Source of the DNA: CAYUPI01 sp964446585
Lineage (GTDB): Bacteria > Verrucomicrobiota > Verrucomicrobiia > Limisphaerales > UBA8199
Reading direction: 5' to 3'
Length of the DNA stretch: 64,000 nucleotides
Assembly: GCA_964446585.1 (NCBI GenBank)
Contig: CAYUPI010000009.1
Location: 62,001 to 126,000, forward strand
Made by a program: the position numbers and the translations under genes
Notes under the pieces: model-generated
The model's input: the letters and a program-made list of their open reading frames with translations, nothing else
Database searches by the model: none
Told to the model about the DNA's origin: nothing
Shown here: positions 8,397 to 16,448 of the stretch, in pieces
Numbering within the stretch: position 1 is the first letter of the stretch
Layout of the letters: each line of letters begins with the position of its first letter

Positions 8397-10851
8397 AAAA
8401 AAACTCGTTTGCCGTCAGCAGCACGCGCGTGAGGCTGCTCCAGGCTTCTTCCTCCCCATGGTCGTCGTAGGAGCCGACGTGAGGAGGCTCTAACTTTTTC
8501 CCCGAATTAGAATGAGCCTCCTCACGTCGGCTGCTACGGCTCAGCAATTCGCGAGCGCGTTGGAGCCAGGATTCATACTTCGCCAGTTCCACTCGCGTTG
8601 GAGAGCGACTCCACGCCAGCTCCTGCGCGTAACGGAGACGCGCATCATCCTCGCTGCGGACTGCCAGCAGGCGGCGCGCGAAAAGCTTCGCCTGTTCGTC
8701 CACGAACCCGTTGTTCAGCGCGAACAATGCCTGCTGCGGCACAATCGAGTTGCGCCTGGCTTCGCTCGAGTTGTTGGTGTCCGGTCCGTCAAAGAGCGCA
8801 AGGAATGGGTGCCGCTGAAACCGTTGCGTCATCAGATAAACGCTGCGGTGCGTAGTTTCGTAGCGGTCCTTGAAAGGATTGTGCTGTGTCCAGGTCCACT
8901 TCTCCGGCGGCGGGAATGGATGCGCTCCCGGCCGGCCCAGGTCGAGATCGCCGCTGGCAAACATTATAGTGTCGCGGATGGCCTCGGCATCAAGCCGATG
9001 GCGGTCAAAGCGCCAATAGAAATTGTTCGCCGGATCTTTCCGGGCATTGACCTGATCATCGGCGCTCGAAAGCTGATACGCTTTTGAATTCAGGATGAGC
9101 CGGTGCATCGCCTTGATGGACCAATTGTGCTCAACGAAGTAAGAGGCGAGATAATCGAGCAACTCTGGGTGCGTCGGCTCGTCACCGCGCAGCCCGAAGT
9201 TGTTTGGCGTTGCGACCAGACCCCTGCCAAAGTGATGCTGCCAAATCCTGTTCACCATCACGCGCGCGGGAAGCGGATTGTCCGGATGCGTCAGCCAGCG
9301 GGCGAACTCGAGTCGTCCGCTTGCGCCATCGGGAATGTTCAGCGGCTTATCACCGGCGAGGAACTTTGGCGCCCGCCGTGGAACAACCGGGCCCTGGTCC
9401 GCAGGCTCGCCATGCAGCTGAATATGCATGTCCATCGGTTTTCCCTCTTGCACGGCGTAAGCCGCAGACAAATCAGGAGGCACACCGGGCTTTTCCAGGT
9501 TGCGGAGTTCCTTTTTGAGCGCCTTGAGTTTCTGTTCGGCTTCGGATTTTTCCGCCGGCTTTTCGTTTTCCAGACTCTCGATTTCATCGCGCAGTAATTT
9601 GAGTCGTTCCTGCCACGTTTGCAGTTTGGGTTCAGCTTCCGCCGCCGGCGTTAGCGGCACAAAGTTTTGCCGGTTAAAATTCTTCGATTGAATCTCCTCT
9701 GATCCCGCCCACGGGAACTGCGTGCTCGCAAAAATGCCGTAAAGGCCGTAGTAATCGCCCATCGTCACGGGATCATATTTGTGGTCATGACAGCGGGCGC
9801 ATCGCAGGTTTATGCCCATGAACGCATAACCTACTGTTTCGATGGTGTTTTCCAGCGTCAGGTGCCACAACTCATAAGGCCCGGTGCCGTAGCGGCGCGA
9901 AAGCGCCAGGAAACCGGTGGCGACCAATTGCTGCGCGAAACGCTCGCGCGGGCCCAGCCTGGAAAGGATGTCGCCGGCCAACTGCTCGCACACGAACTGA
10001 TCGTAGGGCTTGTCTGCGTTCAACGAATCAATGATGTAGTCGCGATAGAGATACGCTTCAGGGATGGGATAATCCGCGTTATCACCCGCGGTGTCGGCGT
10101 ATCGTACCACGTCCATCCAATGCCGGCCCCAGCGCTCACCGTAGTGCGGCGAAGCGAGCAAGCGCTCAATGAGATTCGACCAGGCGTCTCGCGAACGATC
10201 GTTGAGGAACGCATTCAACTCCTCCGGCGTGGGCGGAAGGCCGAGGAGATCGAAGTAAACACGGCGCGCGAGTGTGCGGTTATCGGCTGGTGCGACTGGA
10301 TCGAGTTTCCGTTCGCGCAGCTTAGCCAAAACAAACCGATCAATCGGATTAGCGGAGCCGCGCAGGCCGCGCTTCGGCGGCTCAACTTTTTTCACCGGTT
10401 CGAAGGCCCAATGTCGTTTGGCCTTGAATGCATCGAGCTTGGGCGCCGCTGCAGGCCAGGCCGCGCCGTCGCGAATCCAGGCAACGAAGTCGGCCACGGT
10501 CGCATCCGGCAGCTTCTTCTTTGGCGGCATTTTGATGTCCACGTGCGTTTGCCGGATGGCCTGAATAAGCAGGCTCTTATCCGGCTCGGCGGGGACGATG
10601 GCTGGCCCGCTCTCTCCGCCTTTGAGGAGGGTCTCCCGCGAATCCACACGCAATCCGTGACTGGTCTTCTCACCGCCGTGGCACTTGAAGCACTCTACGT
10701 GCAGCACCGGACGAATCCTCGTCTCGAAGAACGCGTCTTTATCAACCGCAGTAGCCGCGGTTGCGGCAGTGCCGAATGTGAAGCTGAGTAACATTGCGCT
10801 CTGAACAGCAGAGAGAAGGCGTTGGAAATTGAAGAAGCCATTGCTCCACAT
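8386..10851 (-). CDS. DUF1549/DUF1553 protein with planctomycete-type cytochrome c domain (PSD1 family)
   Basis: After a signal-like segment, the N-terminus has a haem-binding CFKCH motif (about residues 52-56), then GGESGPAIVP and IKMPPKKKLPD, as in planctomycete cytochrome c (PSC1) domains. DUF1549 follows (RFVLAKLRERKLDP, LGLPPTPEEL, YGERWGRHWMDVVRYADT, then RCARCHDHKYDP, a second CxxCH), and DUF1553 fills the C-terminal half (RVMVNRIWQHHFGRGLV). The frame is open to 10953, but I prefer ATG at 10851 because it directly precedes the signal-like helix. The last 60 residues include a stretch (SRREEAHSNSGKKLEPP) that is the translation of a hairpin repeat (8467-8537), apparently inserted in frame. 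The partner is the DUF1501 gene downstream. Confidence 0.92.
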   Translation of the reverse strand: MWSNGFFNFQRLLSAVQSAMLLSFTFGTAATAATAVDKDAFFETRIRPVLHVECFKCHGGEKTSHGLRVDSRETLLKGGESGPAIVPAEPDKSLLIQAIRQTHVDIKMPPKKKLPDATVADFVAWIRDGAAWPAAAPKLDAFKAKRHWAFEPVKKVEPPKRGLRGSANPIDRFVLAKLRERKLDPVAPADNRTLARRVYFDLLGLPPTPEELNAFLNDRSRDAWSNLIERLLASPHYGERWGRHWMDVVRYADTAGDNADYPIPEAYLYRDYIIDSLNADKPYDQFVCEQLAGDILSRLGPRERFAQQLVATGFLALSRRYGTGPYELWHLTLENTIETVGYAFMGINLRCARCHDHKYDPVTMGDYYGLYGIFASTQFPWAGSEEIQSKNFNRQNFVPLTPAAEAEPKLQTWQERLKLLRDEIESLENEKPAEKSEAEQKLKALKKELRNLEKPGVPPDLSAAYAVQEGKPMDMHIQLHGEPADQGPVVPRRAPKFLAGDKPLNIPDGASGRLEFARWLTHPDNPLPARVMVNRIWQHHFGRGLVATPNNFGLRGDEPTHPELLDYLASYFVEHNWSIKAMHRLILNSKAYQLSSADDQVNARKDPANNFYWRFDRHRLDAEAIRDTIMFASGDLDLGRPGAHPFPPPEKWTWTQHNPFKDRYETTHRSVYLMTQRFQRHPFLALFDGPDTNNSSEARRNSIVPQQALFALNNGFVDEQAKLFARRLLAVRSEDDARLRYAQELAWSRSPTRVELAKYESWLQRARELLSRSSRREEAHSNSGKKLEPPHVGSYDDHGEEEAWSSLTRVLLTANEFFYVD
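8467..8537. repeat. REP-like hairpin inside the DUF1553 coding sequence
   Basis: Arms 8467-8490 and 8514-8537 are 24 bases each and pair with one mismatch around a 23-base loop. The arm begins GTAGGAGCCGACGTGAGGAG, which relates it to the intergenic hairpins at 25150, 29382 and 29530. It keeps the host frame open and adds about 24 residues near the C-terminus. Confidence 0.8.
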
Positions 10852-11007
10852 AGTGACACAGCACTTTAACAAACAAATGGGCTGGGGCGCAAGCGCGCGG
10901 AACTCTTCTCGGTCCCGTCGATGACCTGCGGCACGAGGGTTCCCTTGCTTCAAAAGTTCGCTTTCAAGTTCGCCCCACCTGAATGGCTACTTCGCACTCG
11001 CAAAGCA

Positions 11008-11439
11008 CTAGAGGCTCTTATCGGTTCGCAGGAACAGTTCCTGGTCCGCCGCCGCAAGCGAAGCATTCGTTGGCTCGCCAACTGCATTGGTGGCAAGCAA
11101 TTCAAATTTCGGCGAGGCGCGGATTATGAATACGTCACCGGATTGAGCCGGCAAATAGATTTTGTCGCCGGCGAGCAGCATCGAGGACCAGGTACTGCCG
11201 CGCCCGCTCGAGCCTGTGAGTCTTTCTTCCCAAACTTTTTCGCCCGTCTTCAAATCCAGACACAGCGCGACACCATCAGATCCCGCCAAATAAATATGTG
11301 CACCTTGAATCACACCTGAACCGATTGCGGCTTTGACCCGCTCCAGGTGCCAAAGCCTTTGCTTGTCGGTCACATCTCCGATTCCGCCGGGTTTGACCGC
11401 GATCGCATTGCCATTGCCCATCCCTGAACTCATGCCCAA
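11008..11439 (-). pseudogene. PQQ-like beta-propeller protein, C-terminal remnant
   Basis: The 143-residue frame matches the C-terminal part of outer-surface PQQ/BamB-type propeller proteins: VKPGGIGDVTD, then CLDLKTGEKVWEERL, the repeat AGDKIYLPAQSGDVFIIRA and ASPKFELLATNAVGEPTNAS. It ends LFLRTDKSL and then TAG, where I expect a Trp-Cys tail, so a few residues may be lost to a Trp-to-stop change. The N-terminal propeller blades are missing. Upstream the sequence runs into the start of an unrelated NADH dehydrogenase gene. The piece is best read as a decayed remnant. Confidence 0.7.
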
Positions 11440-11621
11440 AAGCAGGCCGTCCGAAGGCGGTTGCCAACACTACTGTTGGTTCTTTTGTTCTTGCTCTCAT
11501 TTCGTCCTGGAGTTCTGCCTGGTCTCAACCGTCCTGAAGACAATCTCTGCAAGTAGAAGGCGGCATAAACGCCACCGAAACCGCCGCCGAGGATGAGGAC
11601 CCGCTTTTTGTTTGGCTTCAT
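11430..11621 (-). pseudogene. Type II NADH dehydrogenase-like N-terminal stub
   Basis: The ATG at 11621 opens MKPNKKRVLILGGGFGGVYAA, the dinucleotide-binding start of NDH-2/FAD-dependent pyridine nucleotide oxidoreductases (GxGxxG). After about 25 residues the similarity stops, the sequence becomes basic and random-looking, and it ends at 63 residues; a complete enzyme has about 400-450. Only the first beta-alpha unit survives, joined directly to the propeller remnant downstream. This indicates a large deletion that fused the start of one gene to the end of another. Confidence 0.65.
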
Positions 11622-11643
11622 TTGTGCCCAGAGTGAAAGTTAT

Positions 11644-11967
11644 TCAACTTACCGCGATGACGGATGCCTTTGAATAAGGCCCCAAGCCGATTGTTCCGCT
11701 TGCCTTTGGATCGAGGGTGGGTACGCCATCGACCAGAAACAGGTAATGATGATGGCCGTGAGACAAGTGCACTTCGATGAACCACCATCCATCGGCCCGT
11801 AGGCGCATCGGGTGCGCGTTCGGATCCCAATCATTGAAATGGCCTATCAGATTCACAGACCTGGCACCTGGGCTCGCGTAATAGCAATGCACCGGCTTGG
11901 CCATATTTCTGGCCGAATACGACGACGCGACGGGACTTTCAGGAATTGTACTGCGCGTGTTATTCAT
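11644..11967 (-). CDS. Small CBM48/AMPK-type glycogen-binding domain protein
   Basis: The 107-residue product is almost entirely one carbohydrate-binding module of the CBM48/isoamylase-N type: ARSVNLIGHFNDWDPNAHPM, then GWWFIEVHLSHGHHHYLFLVDG with the conserved aromatic residues. The module binds alpha-glucan in branching enzymes and AMPK beta subunits; standing alone it may bind glycogen or act as an adaptor. I choose ATG 11967 over the longer frame (to 12039) because a GGGAGA ribosome site lies six bases upstream. It follows tatA by 11 bases, so the two are probably co-transcribed. Confidence 0.85.
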   Translation of the reverse strand: MNNTRSTIPESPVASSYSARNMAKPVHCYYASPGARSVNLIGHFNDWDPNAHPMRLRADGWWFIEVHLSHGHHHYLFLVDGVPTLDPKASGTIGLGPYSKASVIAVS

Positions 11968-11978
11968 TTTTGTTCTCC

Positions 11979-12290
11979 CTATTGTTGCAGGTTTTGATGA
12001 ATGCTCAGGCCGTCGGGCGGCACCTGCGAAGCCGCGCACTCGGGAGCAGGAGAAAAGGTTGTGGCGGCAGGCAGACGCCTTGGCGCGTTCGGCGCGCTCT
12101 GGGCCATGACATCACGCAGGCCTTCCGAGGCATGGTCGGTGGCTTTCTTGAACTCCTTTATGCCCTGGCCCAGGCCTTTGGCCAGTTCTGGCAGCTTTTT
12201 GGCGCCAAAAAGAATCAGCACGATAGCAAGAATCAGAATGATTTCTCCGCCGCACAGGTTGAAAATGGCTAGCATTGGATTTAGTTGCAT
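11979..12290 (-). CDS. tatA: Sec-independent protein translocase subunit TatA/TatE
   Basis: A single N-terminal membrane helix (GGEIILILAIVLILFGAKKLPELAKGLGQGI) runs directly into an amphipathic helix (about residues 23-50), the standard TatA/E layout. TatA oligomers form the passage for folded proteins with twin-arginine signals. At least four such substrates are visible in this window (DUF1501, metallophosphoesterase, Gfo/Idh protein and the DUF1553 partner unit). The start at 12290 is chosen over the upstream frame because it leaves a TatA-sized protein (103 residues). TatB and TatC are not nearby. The tail after residue 60 is Pro/Ala rich and variable, as is usual. Confidence 0.92.
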   Translation of the reverse strand: MQLNPMLAIFNLCGGEIILILAIVLILFGAKKLPELAKGLGQGIKEFKKATDHASEGLRDVMAQSAPNAPRRLPAATTFSPAPECAASQVPPDGLSIHQNLQQ

Positions 12291-12406
12291 ACTTAAATTT
12301 TTTGAATTTGTTTTTCGCGCAACTCCGAAGTCATTCGGACCTGCATCCATACATACCGAACATGTCGTGTAAGTATTCCCGGAGAAGAGCGATTAGCTCG
12401 CCGCTG

Positions 12407-12880
12407 TCATTTAAGTGAAATTGCATTCGCGGCGAGGGCTTTAGCCGGAGCGGAGACCCGCTTTTTTGAAAGACTCCAGAGCCAATGACAATTTTCGCAG
12501 TAAGCTTCGTGCACGATAACGCGAAAAATAATGCCGAGATGTAACAATAAGGTCGGCAGAAGAAACCTGCGAGTCATCTGCGGATATTGCACCCGCAATG
12601 AACCGCAAGACGGACAGCGAATCGCCCTTTGCAAAAGAACGGACGTGGGCGGCTCATGGTCCAAGAAGCAGGAAACATCTTTGAAATCATTTCCCCGAAC
12701 CTGAACCCGGATAGTGGCGTGGGGCGGACACAAAAACAAAAGGCATTGAAGCAATTTGTCATTGTAGGTTCGCGTCTCAAACCCTTTGGCTTTCAAATCC
12801 ATTTCAAGCATTTGGCCATCGCTTACATCTTGGAATATCGCAACATTGACCCAAGGTTGTGTTTTTCTCGAAGGGATCAT
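12407..12880 (-). CDS. Uncharacterised protein with two CxxC knuckles around a hydrophobic segment
   Basis: The 157-residue product begins with a domain resembling the short DUF2007-type signal-transducing fold (VNVAIFQDVSDGQMLEMDLKA). It is followed by CPSCGS, a hydrophobic stretch (FLLPTLLLHLGIIFRVIV, one membrane span) and CENCHWLW. The two cysteine pairs could bind one zinc as a split ribbon. It sits between a cytochrome c gene and tatA on the same strand. I cannot name its function. Confidence 0.6.
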   Translation of the reverse strand: MIPSRKTQPWVNVAIFQDVSDGQMLEMDLKAKGFETRTYNDKLLQCLLFLCPPHATIRVQVRGNDFKDVSCFLDHEPPTSVLLQRAIRCPSCGSLRVQYPQMTRRFLLPTLLLHLGIIFRVIVHEAYCENCHWLWSLSKKRVSAPAKALAANAISLK

Positions 12881-12929
12881 AACTCAATCATTCCTGCGTT
12901 CCCGTGGAAGTCGCATCGCTCCAGTCTGG

Positions 12930-13325
12930 TCAATTTCTTAATGACCGCACAAAAGCGATCAGAGCCCGCACATCCGCGTCGGTCAGTTTTGTGCCAAATT
13001 TTGGCATCTCGCCCTTGATGCCGTTTTTGATGATTGAGGTTATGCGGGCATCCGACTTTGTGACGCCATGTAAGTCTGGCCCTTCGTCGCCGCGCGCATC
13101 TTCGCCGTGGCAATGAGCACAATTATGGTCGAAGAGTTTGGCGCCCCTTTCCGCTTCGCCAACCAGGAGCGCGCCCGCTGGGGCCGGGCTTGAATTGGTC
13201 GAGGGAAAGTGCTTCGAATCTGCTGCATTGGTTGATTGGAGAAGTTGAGCAAAGCTGAATGTGCCGCCCAGCAGGCAAGCCGCAGCCGCTAATCCTGTCA
13301 ACGTCGCTTTAGTCTCGATCCGCAT
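12930..13325 (-). CDS. Exported class I monohaem cytochrome c
   Basis: A signal peptide (LTGLAAAACLLGGTFSFAQ) precedes a single c-type haem site CAHCH at about residue 70, followed by GEDARGDEGPDLHGV. A distal methionine (GEMPKFGTKLTDADVRALIAFVRSL) provides the likely sixth ligand. This is the usual small electron-transfer cytochrome at 131 residues. It starts nine bases after the DUF2231 gene and probably shares its transcript with the Tat metallophosphoesterase upstream. Its redox partner is unknown. Confidence 0.9.
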   Translation of the reverse strand: MRIETKATLTGLAAAACLLGGTFSFAQLLQSTNAADSKHFPSTNSSPAPAGALLVGEAERGAKLFDHNCAHCHGEDARGDEGPDLHGVTKSDARITSIIKNGIKGEMPKFGTKLTDADVRALIAFVRSLRN

Positions 13326-13334
13326 AGGCTTGGC

Positions 13335-13766
13335 TTACCCATTGAGCAGCAGTTCTCCGCCCCAATAACCCGCGGCGGCCATCAGGCTGCCAGTTAGAAT
13401 TGAAACGGTCAGATAGATCCCGAAAGCGGCGTGGGAGGCGCGGCCGCCCACCACCAAGCGCCAACCAGCTAAGCCAACGACCATGCCGAATTCTGGCCAG
13501 AGAAAAGTATGGTGGTGAGCGAGGTTGCCGTGCCCCCAAAGTTGTCCGTGCCTAATCATTGAACCGGAAACCACCGCCCCGATAGCTCCCAATGCCGCAA
13601 GCACCAGCGAGTAGTGACCGGCGGCACGGAAACCAGCTCGGCGGGATCCATCCGCGCTGTCTGGAACGATCCCGGCAGCCAAATCAAAGGCCACTGACGC
13701 CATGACTAGAGCAATCGGGAAATGCGTGGCTCCGCCGTGCATCTTCACCCAAATCGAGTTACCCAT
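13335..13766 (-). CDS. DUF2231 four-helix membrane protein
   Basis: The 143-residue product opens with the DUF2231-type motif WVKMHGGATHFPIALVM and has four predicted membrane helices. A conserved histidine pair (GHGNLAHHHTFLW) suggests metal or haem binding. In other bacteria DUF2231 proteins are often encoded beside c-type cytochromes, and the same holds here with a cytochrome gene immediately downstream, so an electron-transfer membrane anchor is a reasonable inference. Confidence 0.8.
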   Translation of the reverse strand: MGNSIWVKMHGGATHFPIALVMASVAFDLAAGIVPDSADGSRRAGFRAAGHYSLVLAALGAIGAVVSGSMIRHGQLWGHGNLAHHHTFLWPEFGMVVGLAGWRLVVGGRASHAAFGIYLTVSILTGSLMAAAGYWGGELLLNG

Positions 13767-13858
13767 AATCAGGTCGCTTTCGCTTCGTAGGTCCTTCGTG
13801 GGGAAACGGAGCTGCGACGAGGTGCCGAGACTTCGCCATCGCCCGGGCCTCCATTTCC

Positions 13859-14818
13859 CTACATCCCTAATGGCGAGTCCACTACCGCCAATGTGCTCTT
13901 GCCCTCGACATAGTTCACGCTGGTGACACCAAGCACACTCCGCAGCTTTTCGGTCGGCACCTTCATTGGACTAGGTTTTGGCGTAGCGCCGGGTTGCGGT
14001 TGCGGAAATGCCGTGGACATGGCCGTGTGGAACGTGATGTTCCCTTCAACTTTTTGAATGATTTGATGGATATGGCCATTGAGCACTGTCGCTGAGCCGA
14101 ACCGTTTGAGATAACCCAAAGCTTGCGCGCTGTCCTCGGTTCCCCAGCCCCACTTCGGAAAGATGGTCCAGAGGGGAACATGCGCAAAGAGCACGATCGG
14201 CGTGCTGCTGGAGCGGCCTTTCAAATCGTCTTCGAGCCATTCCAACTGTTCATGGCCAAGCACGCCCAGCCCGCCTTCCTTGATGTCCATTACGTTGACC
14301 AGACCGATGAAATGGACTCCTTTCTGGTCGAAACTGTACCAACCCGATCCCTTCGAACCCTTGCCGAACCGGTCGCGATATTGCTGACCGTTGTCATTCA
14401 GCACGTCATGCTCGCCGGGCACATAAAACACCTGCTTCGTCTTGCAGCTCTTTAAGATTTGGTCGAGCGTGTCGAACTCCTCCGCCTCGGCCAGATGAGT
14501 GAGGTCGCCGGTGTGCAGCATGAAGGAGGGTGTTTTGGGAAGCGCGTTGATCCTGGCCACCGCCTCGCGCAAGGTCGCGGCGACATCCTTGTTTGCCTCC
14601 TTATTGAAGCCAATATGGCTGTCGCTGATTTGGACGAAGCTCAAATCAGCGCCGGCAGCCATCTTTTCTGCGTTCGAAGACTGGGTGAGCGTTTGTGAAC
14701 GCAGAATTCCTCCGGTCATCGTCCAGAGGACGCCAGTGCCGGCCCAGGCCATGCATTTGAGGAAGCCGCGACGGTCGATGCCGTCATTGTTGTGATTGTG
14801 TTTAATGATGTCGGACAT
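13859..14818 (-). CDS. Tat-exported calcineurin-like metallophosphoesterase
   Basis: A twin-arginine signal (DRRGFLKCMAWAGTGVLW) is followed by the metallophosphoesterase motifs in order: SDSHIG (about residue 66), HTGDLTH (about 102), GEHDV with His in place of the usual Asn of GNHD (about 135), FAHVPLW (about 211) and NGHIH (about 245). It probably hydrolyses a phosphoester in the periplasm using two metal ions. It is the first gene of a leftward run with DUF2231 and cytochrome c, and is transcribed divergently from the ECF sigma factor, which may control it. The substrate cannot be read from the sequence. Confidence 0.9.
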   Translation of the reverse strand: MSDIIKHNHNNDGIDRRGFLKCMAWAGTGVLWTMTGGILRSQTLTQSSNAEKMAAGADLSFVQISDSHIGFNKEANKDVAATLREAVARINALPKTPSFMLHTGDLTHLAEAEEFDTLDQILKSCKTKQVFYVPGEHDVLNDNGQQYRDRFGKGSKGSGWYSFDQKGVHFIGLVNVMDIKEGGLGVLGHEQLEWLEDDLKGRSSSTPIVLFAHVPLWTIFPKWGWGTEDSAQALGYLKRFGSATVLNGHIHQIIQKVEGNITFHTAMSTAFPQPQPGATPKPSPMKVPTEKLRSVLGVTSVNYVEGKSTLAVVDSPLGM

Positions 14819-14970
14819 ATTTTTTGCTGGTTGAAGTGTTTTGGTTGATACCCGAATTTTTTCGGAGCTTTGCTTGCAATCTTACAGACTGTGCAGAGGC
14901 GATTTTCATTCCCCGAAAAAAGCTTCGCTGGCTGGGAATAATTCACAGGCGACACCAGTCTTGAGAATAG

Positions 14971-15672
14971 ATGGTCAATGAGTCTGCACATTATGAAGAC
15001 ATTTCGTTTGCGGCTTTTCTTGCAAGAGCGCCGGTTGAAATGACGCGTGACGATTCTCCCGAATCCGCTAGCCTCTTTTCCGGGAATAGAACCGCAGAAG
15101 AGCCAGTCTGGACAATAAGCGAGTCGAAATCGCGGAGCGTGCCATTTGTGGAAGAACAGGACAAACTCGCACGGTTCGAGCAGAGCATCATGCCGCACAT
15201 GAATGCCGCATATAATTTGGCGCGCTGGTTGAGCAGCAACGACTCGGACGCTCAGGACATCGTGCAGGAAGCTTACCTGCGCGCGTTCAAGTTTTTCAGC
15301 GGATTCCGAGGAGGGAACAGCCGCGCCTGGCTGTTGCGGATCGTGCGCAATGCATTCTATGATTGGCTGAAGAAGAATCGCGGCGAGGAAATAAGCGAAC
15401 CGTTCGACGAACAAATCCATGATGGCGTAGATGAAACACAAAGGCCGGATGCGCTGCTGCTCGAGAAGTCGGACCATGAGCTGCTGGATAAAGCCATTGC
15501 GAGCCTGCCGGTGGAGTTCCGGGAAATCCTCGTGCTGCGTGAACTCGAGGGTTTCTCCTACAGGGAAATTTCTGAGGTCGCAAATATACCTCTGGGCACG
15601 GTGATGTCGCGGTTGGCGCGCGGCCGCGACCACCTCCGTTCGCTGTTAATAGCCAGTCTCCAAGCAAAATGA
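14971..15672 (+). CDS. ECF-type RNA polymerase sigma factor
   Basis: Region 2 (DAQDIVQEAYLRAFKFFSGF... SRAWLLRIVRNAFYDWLKK) and region 4 (LPVEFREILVLRELEGFSYREISEVANIPLGTVMSRL) are both complete, and no sigma region 3 is present. This marks a group 4 extracytoplasmic-function sigma factor. The protein has an extra 65 residues before region 2. Its stop overlaps the start of the anti-sigma gene (ATGA), a typical coupled pair. The divergent metallophosphoesterase-cytochrome genes are the obvious candidate targets; this is inferred from position only. Confidence 0.93.
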   Translation: MVNESAHYEDISFAAFLARAPVEMTRDDSPESASLFSGNRTAEEPVWTISESKSRSVPFVEEQDKLARFEQSIMPHMNAAYNLARWLSSNDSDAQDIVQEAYLRAFKFFSGFRGGNSRAWLLRIVRNAFYDWLKKNRGEEISEPFDEQIHDGVDETQRPDALLLEKSDHELLDKAIASLPVEFREILVLRELEGFSYREISEVANIPLGTVMSRLARGRDHLRSLLIASLQAK

Positions 15673-16448
15673 AATGTAACGAATCAAAGAATCTCATTCA
15701 GGGCTATCTCGATGGCGAGGTGGATCTGGTCAGGAGCATGGCAATCGAGCAACACCTGAAGGATTGCCCTGCCTGCGCAGCGGCGCACCGAGAGCAGCAG
15801 TCCGTCCGGACGGCGATTGCGCGCGGCTCGCTCTATTTCGAGGCTCCCAAAGGCCTGGAGAAGCGGGTGCGGTCAGCGGTGCGGCAGGTAAACCGAGCGG
15901 AGGGGCGGGAAAAAGGCTGGCGCCAGCGTTGGAATTTGAACTGGTCCACAATTCTAGGGCCGGTCGCCGCCACGGCGCTTTTGTTGCTCCTGGCTGTGCC
16001 AATGTTGACTCGACGCTCTGCCGAAGACCAACTCGCGCAGGAAATCGTTAGCGCACATCTACGGTCCGTAATGCCCGAGACTTCCCATCTAACCGATGTC
16101 GCCTCTTCCGATCGGCACACCGTCAAACCGTGGTTCACCGGGAAGCTCAATTATTCGCCGCCCGTAACCGACCTTGCCAGCCAAGGCTTTCCGTTGGTGG
16201 GCGGGCGATTGGATTATGTCGGAGGGCAGCAGGTCGCGGCCTTGGTCTATAGGCGTCGCCTACATCTTATCAATCTGTTCATTTGGCCTGAAAAGTCAGG
16301 TTCCAGCGGCGAGCTACGAACTCCGCAAGGGTATAACGGCATCCATTCGAACCACGAAGGCATGACCTATTGGGCGATTTCAGATGTGAACAGTGGAGAT
16401 CTGCGAGAGTTCCTTAAGCTGGTGCAAGGAGAGCCGCACCAAAAATAA
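15669..16448 (+). CDS. Membrane anti-sigma factor with zinc-finger (zf-HC2) N-terminus
   Basis: The N-terminal domain has the anti-sigma zinc motif H-x3-C-x2-C (EQHLKDCPACAAAHRE). A single membrane helix follows (ILGPVAATALLLLLAVPML, about residues 97-116), then a C-terminal extracytoplasmic domain (LRSVMPETSHLTDVASSDRHTVKPW) like that of transmembrane transcriptional regulators. It overlaps the sigma gene by four bases and should hold that sigma factor inactive until an envelope signal is sensed. The family assignment is confident; the signal is unknown. Confidence 0.9.
   Translation: MKCNESKNLIQGYLDGEVDLVRSMAIEQHLKDCPACAAAHREQQSVRTAIARGSLYFEAPKGLEKRVRSAVRQVNRAEGREKGWRQRWNLNWSTILGPVAATALLLLLAVPMLTRRSAEDQLAQEIVSAHLRSVMPETSHLTDVASSDRHTVKPWFTGKLNYSPPVTDLASQGFPLVGGRLDYVGGQQVAALVYRRRLHLINLFIWPEKSGSSGELRTPQGYNGIHSNHEGMTYWAISDVNSGDLREFLKLVQGEPHQK

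Noticed and set aside
9781..10791. Plus-strand open frame of 336 codons
   Set aside because: It is antisense to the DUF1549/DUF1553 gene, whose haem and domain motifs are clear.
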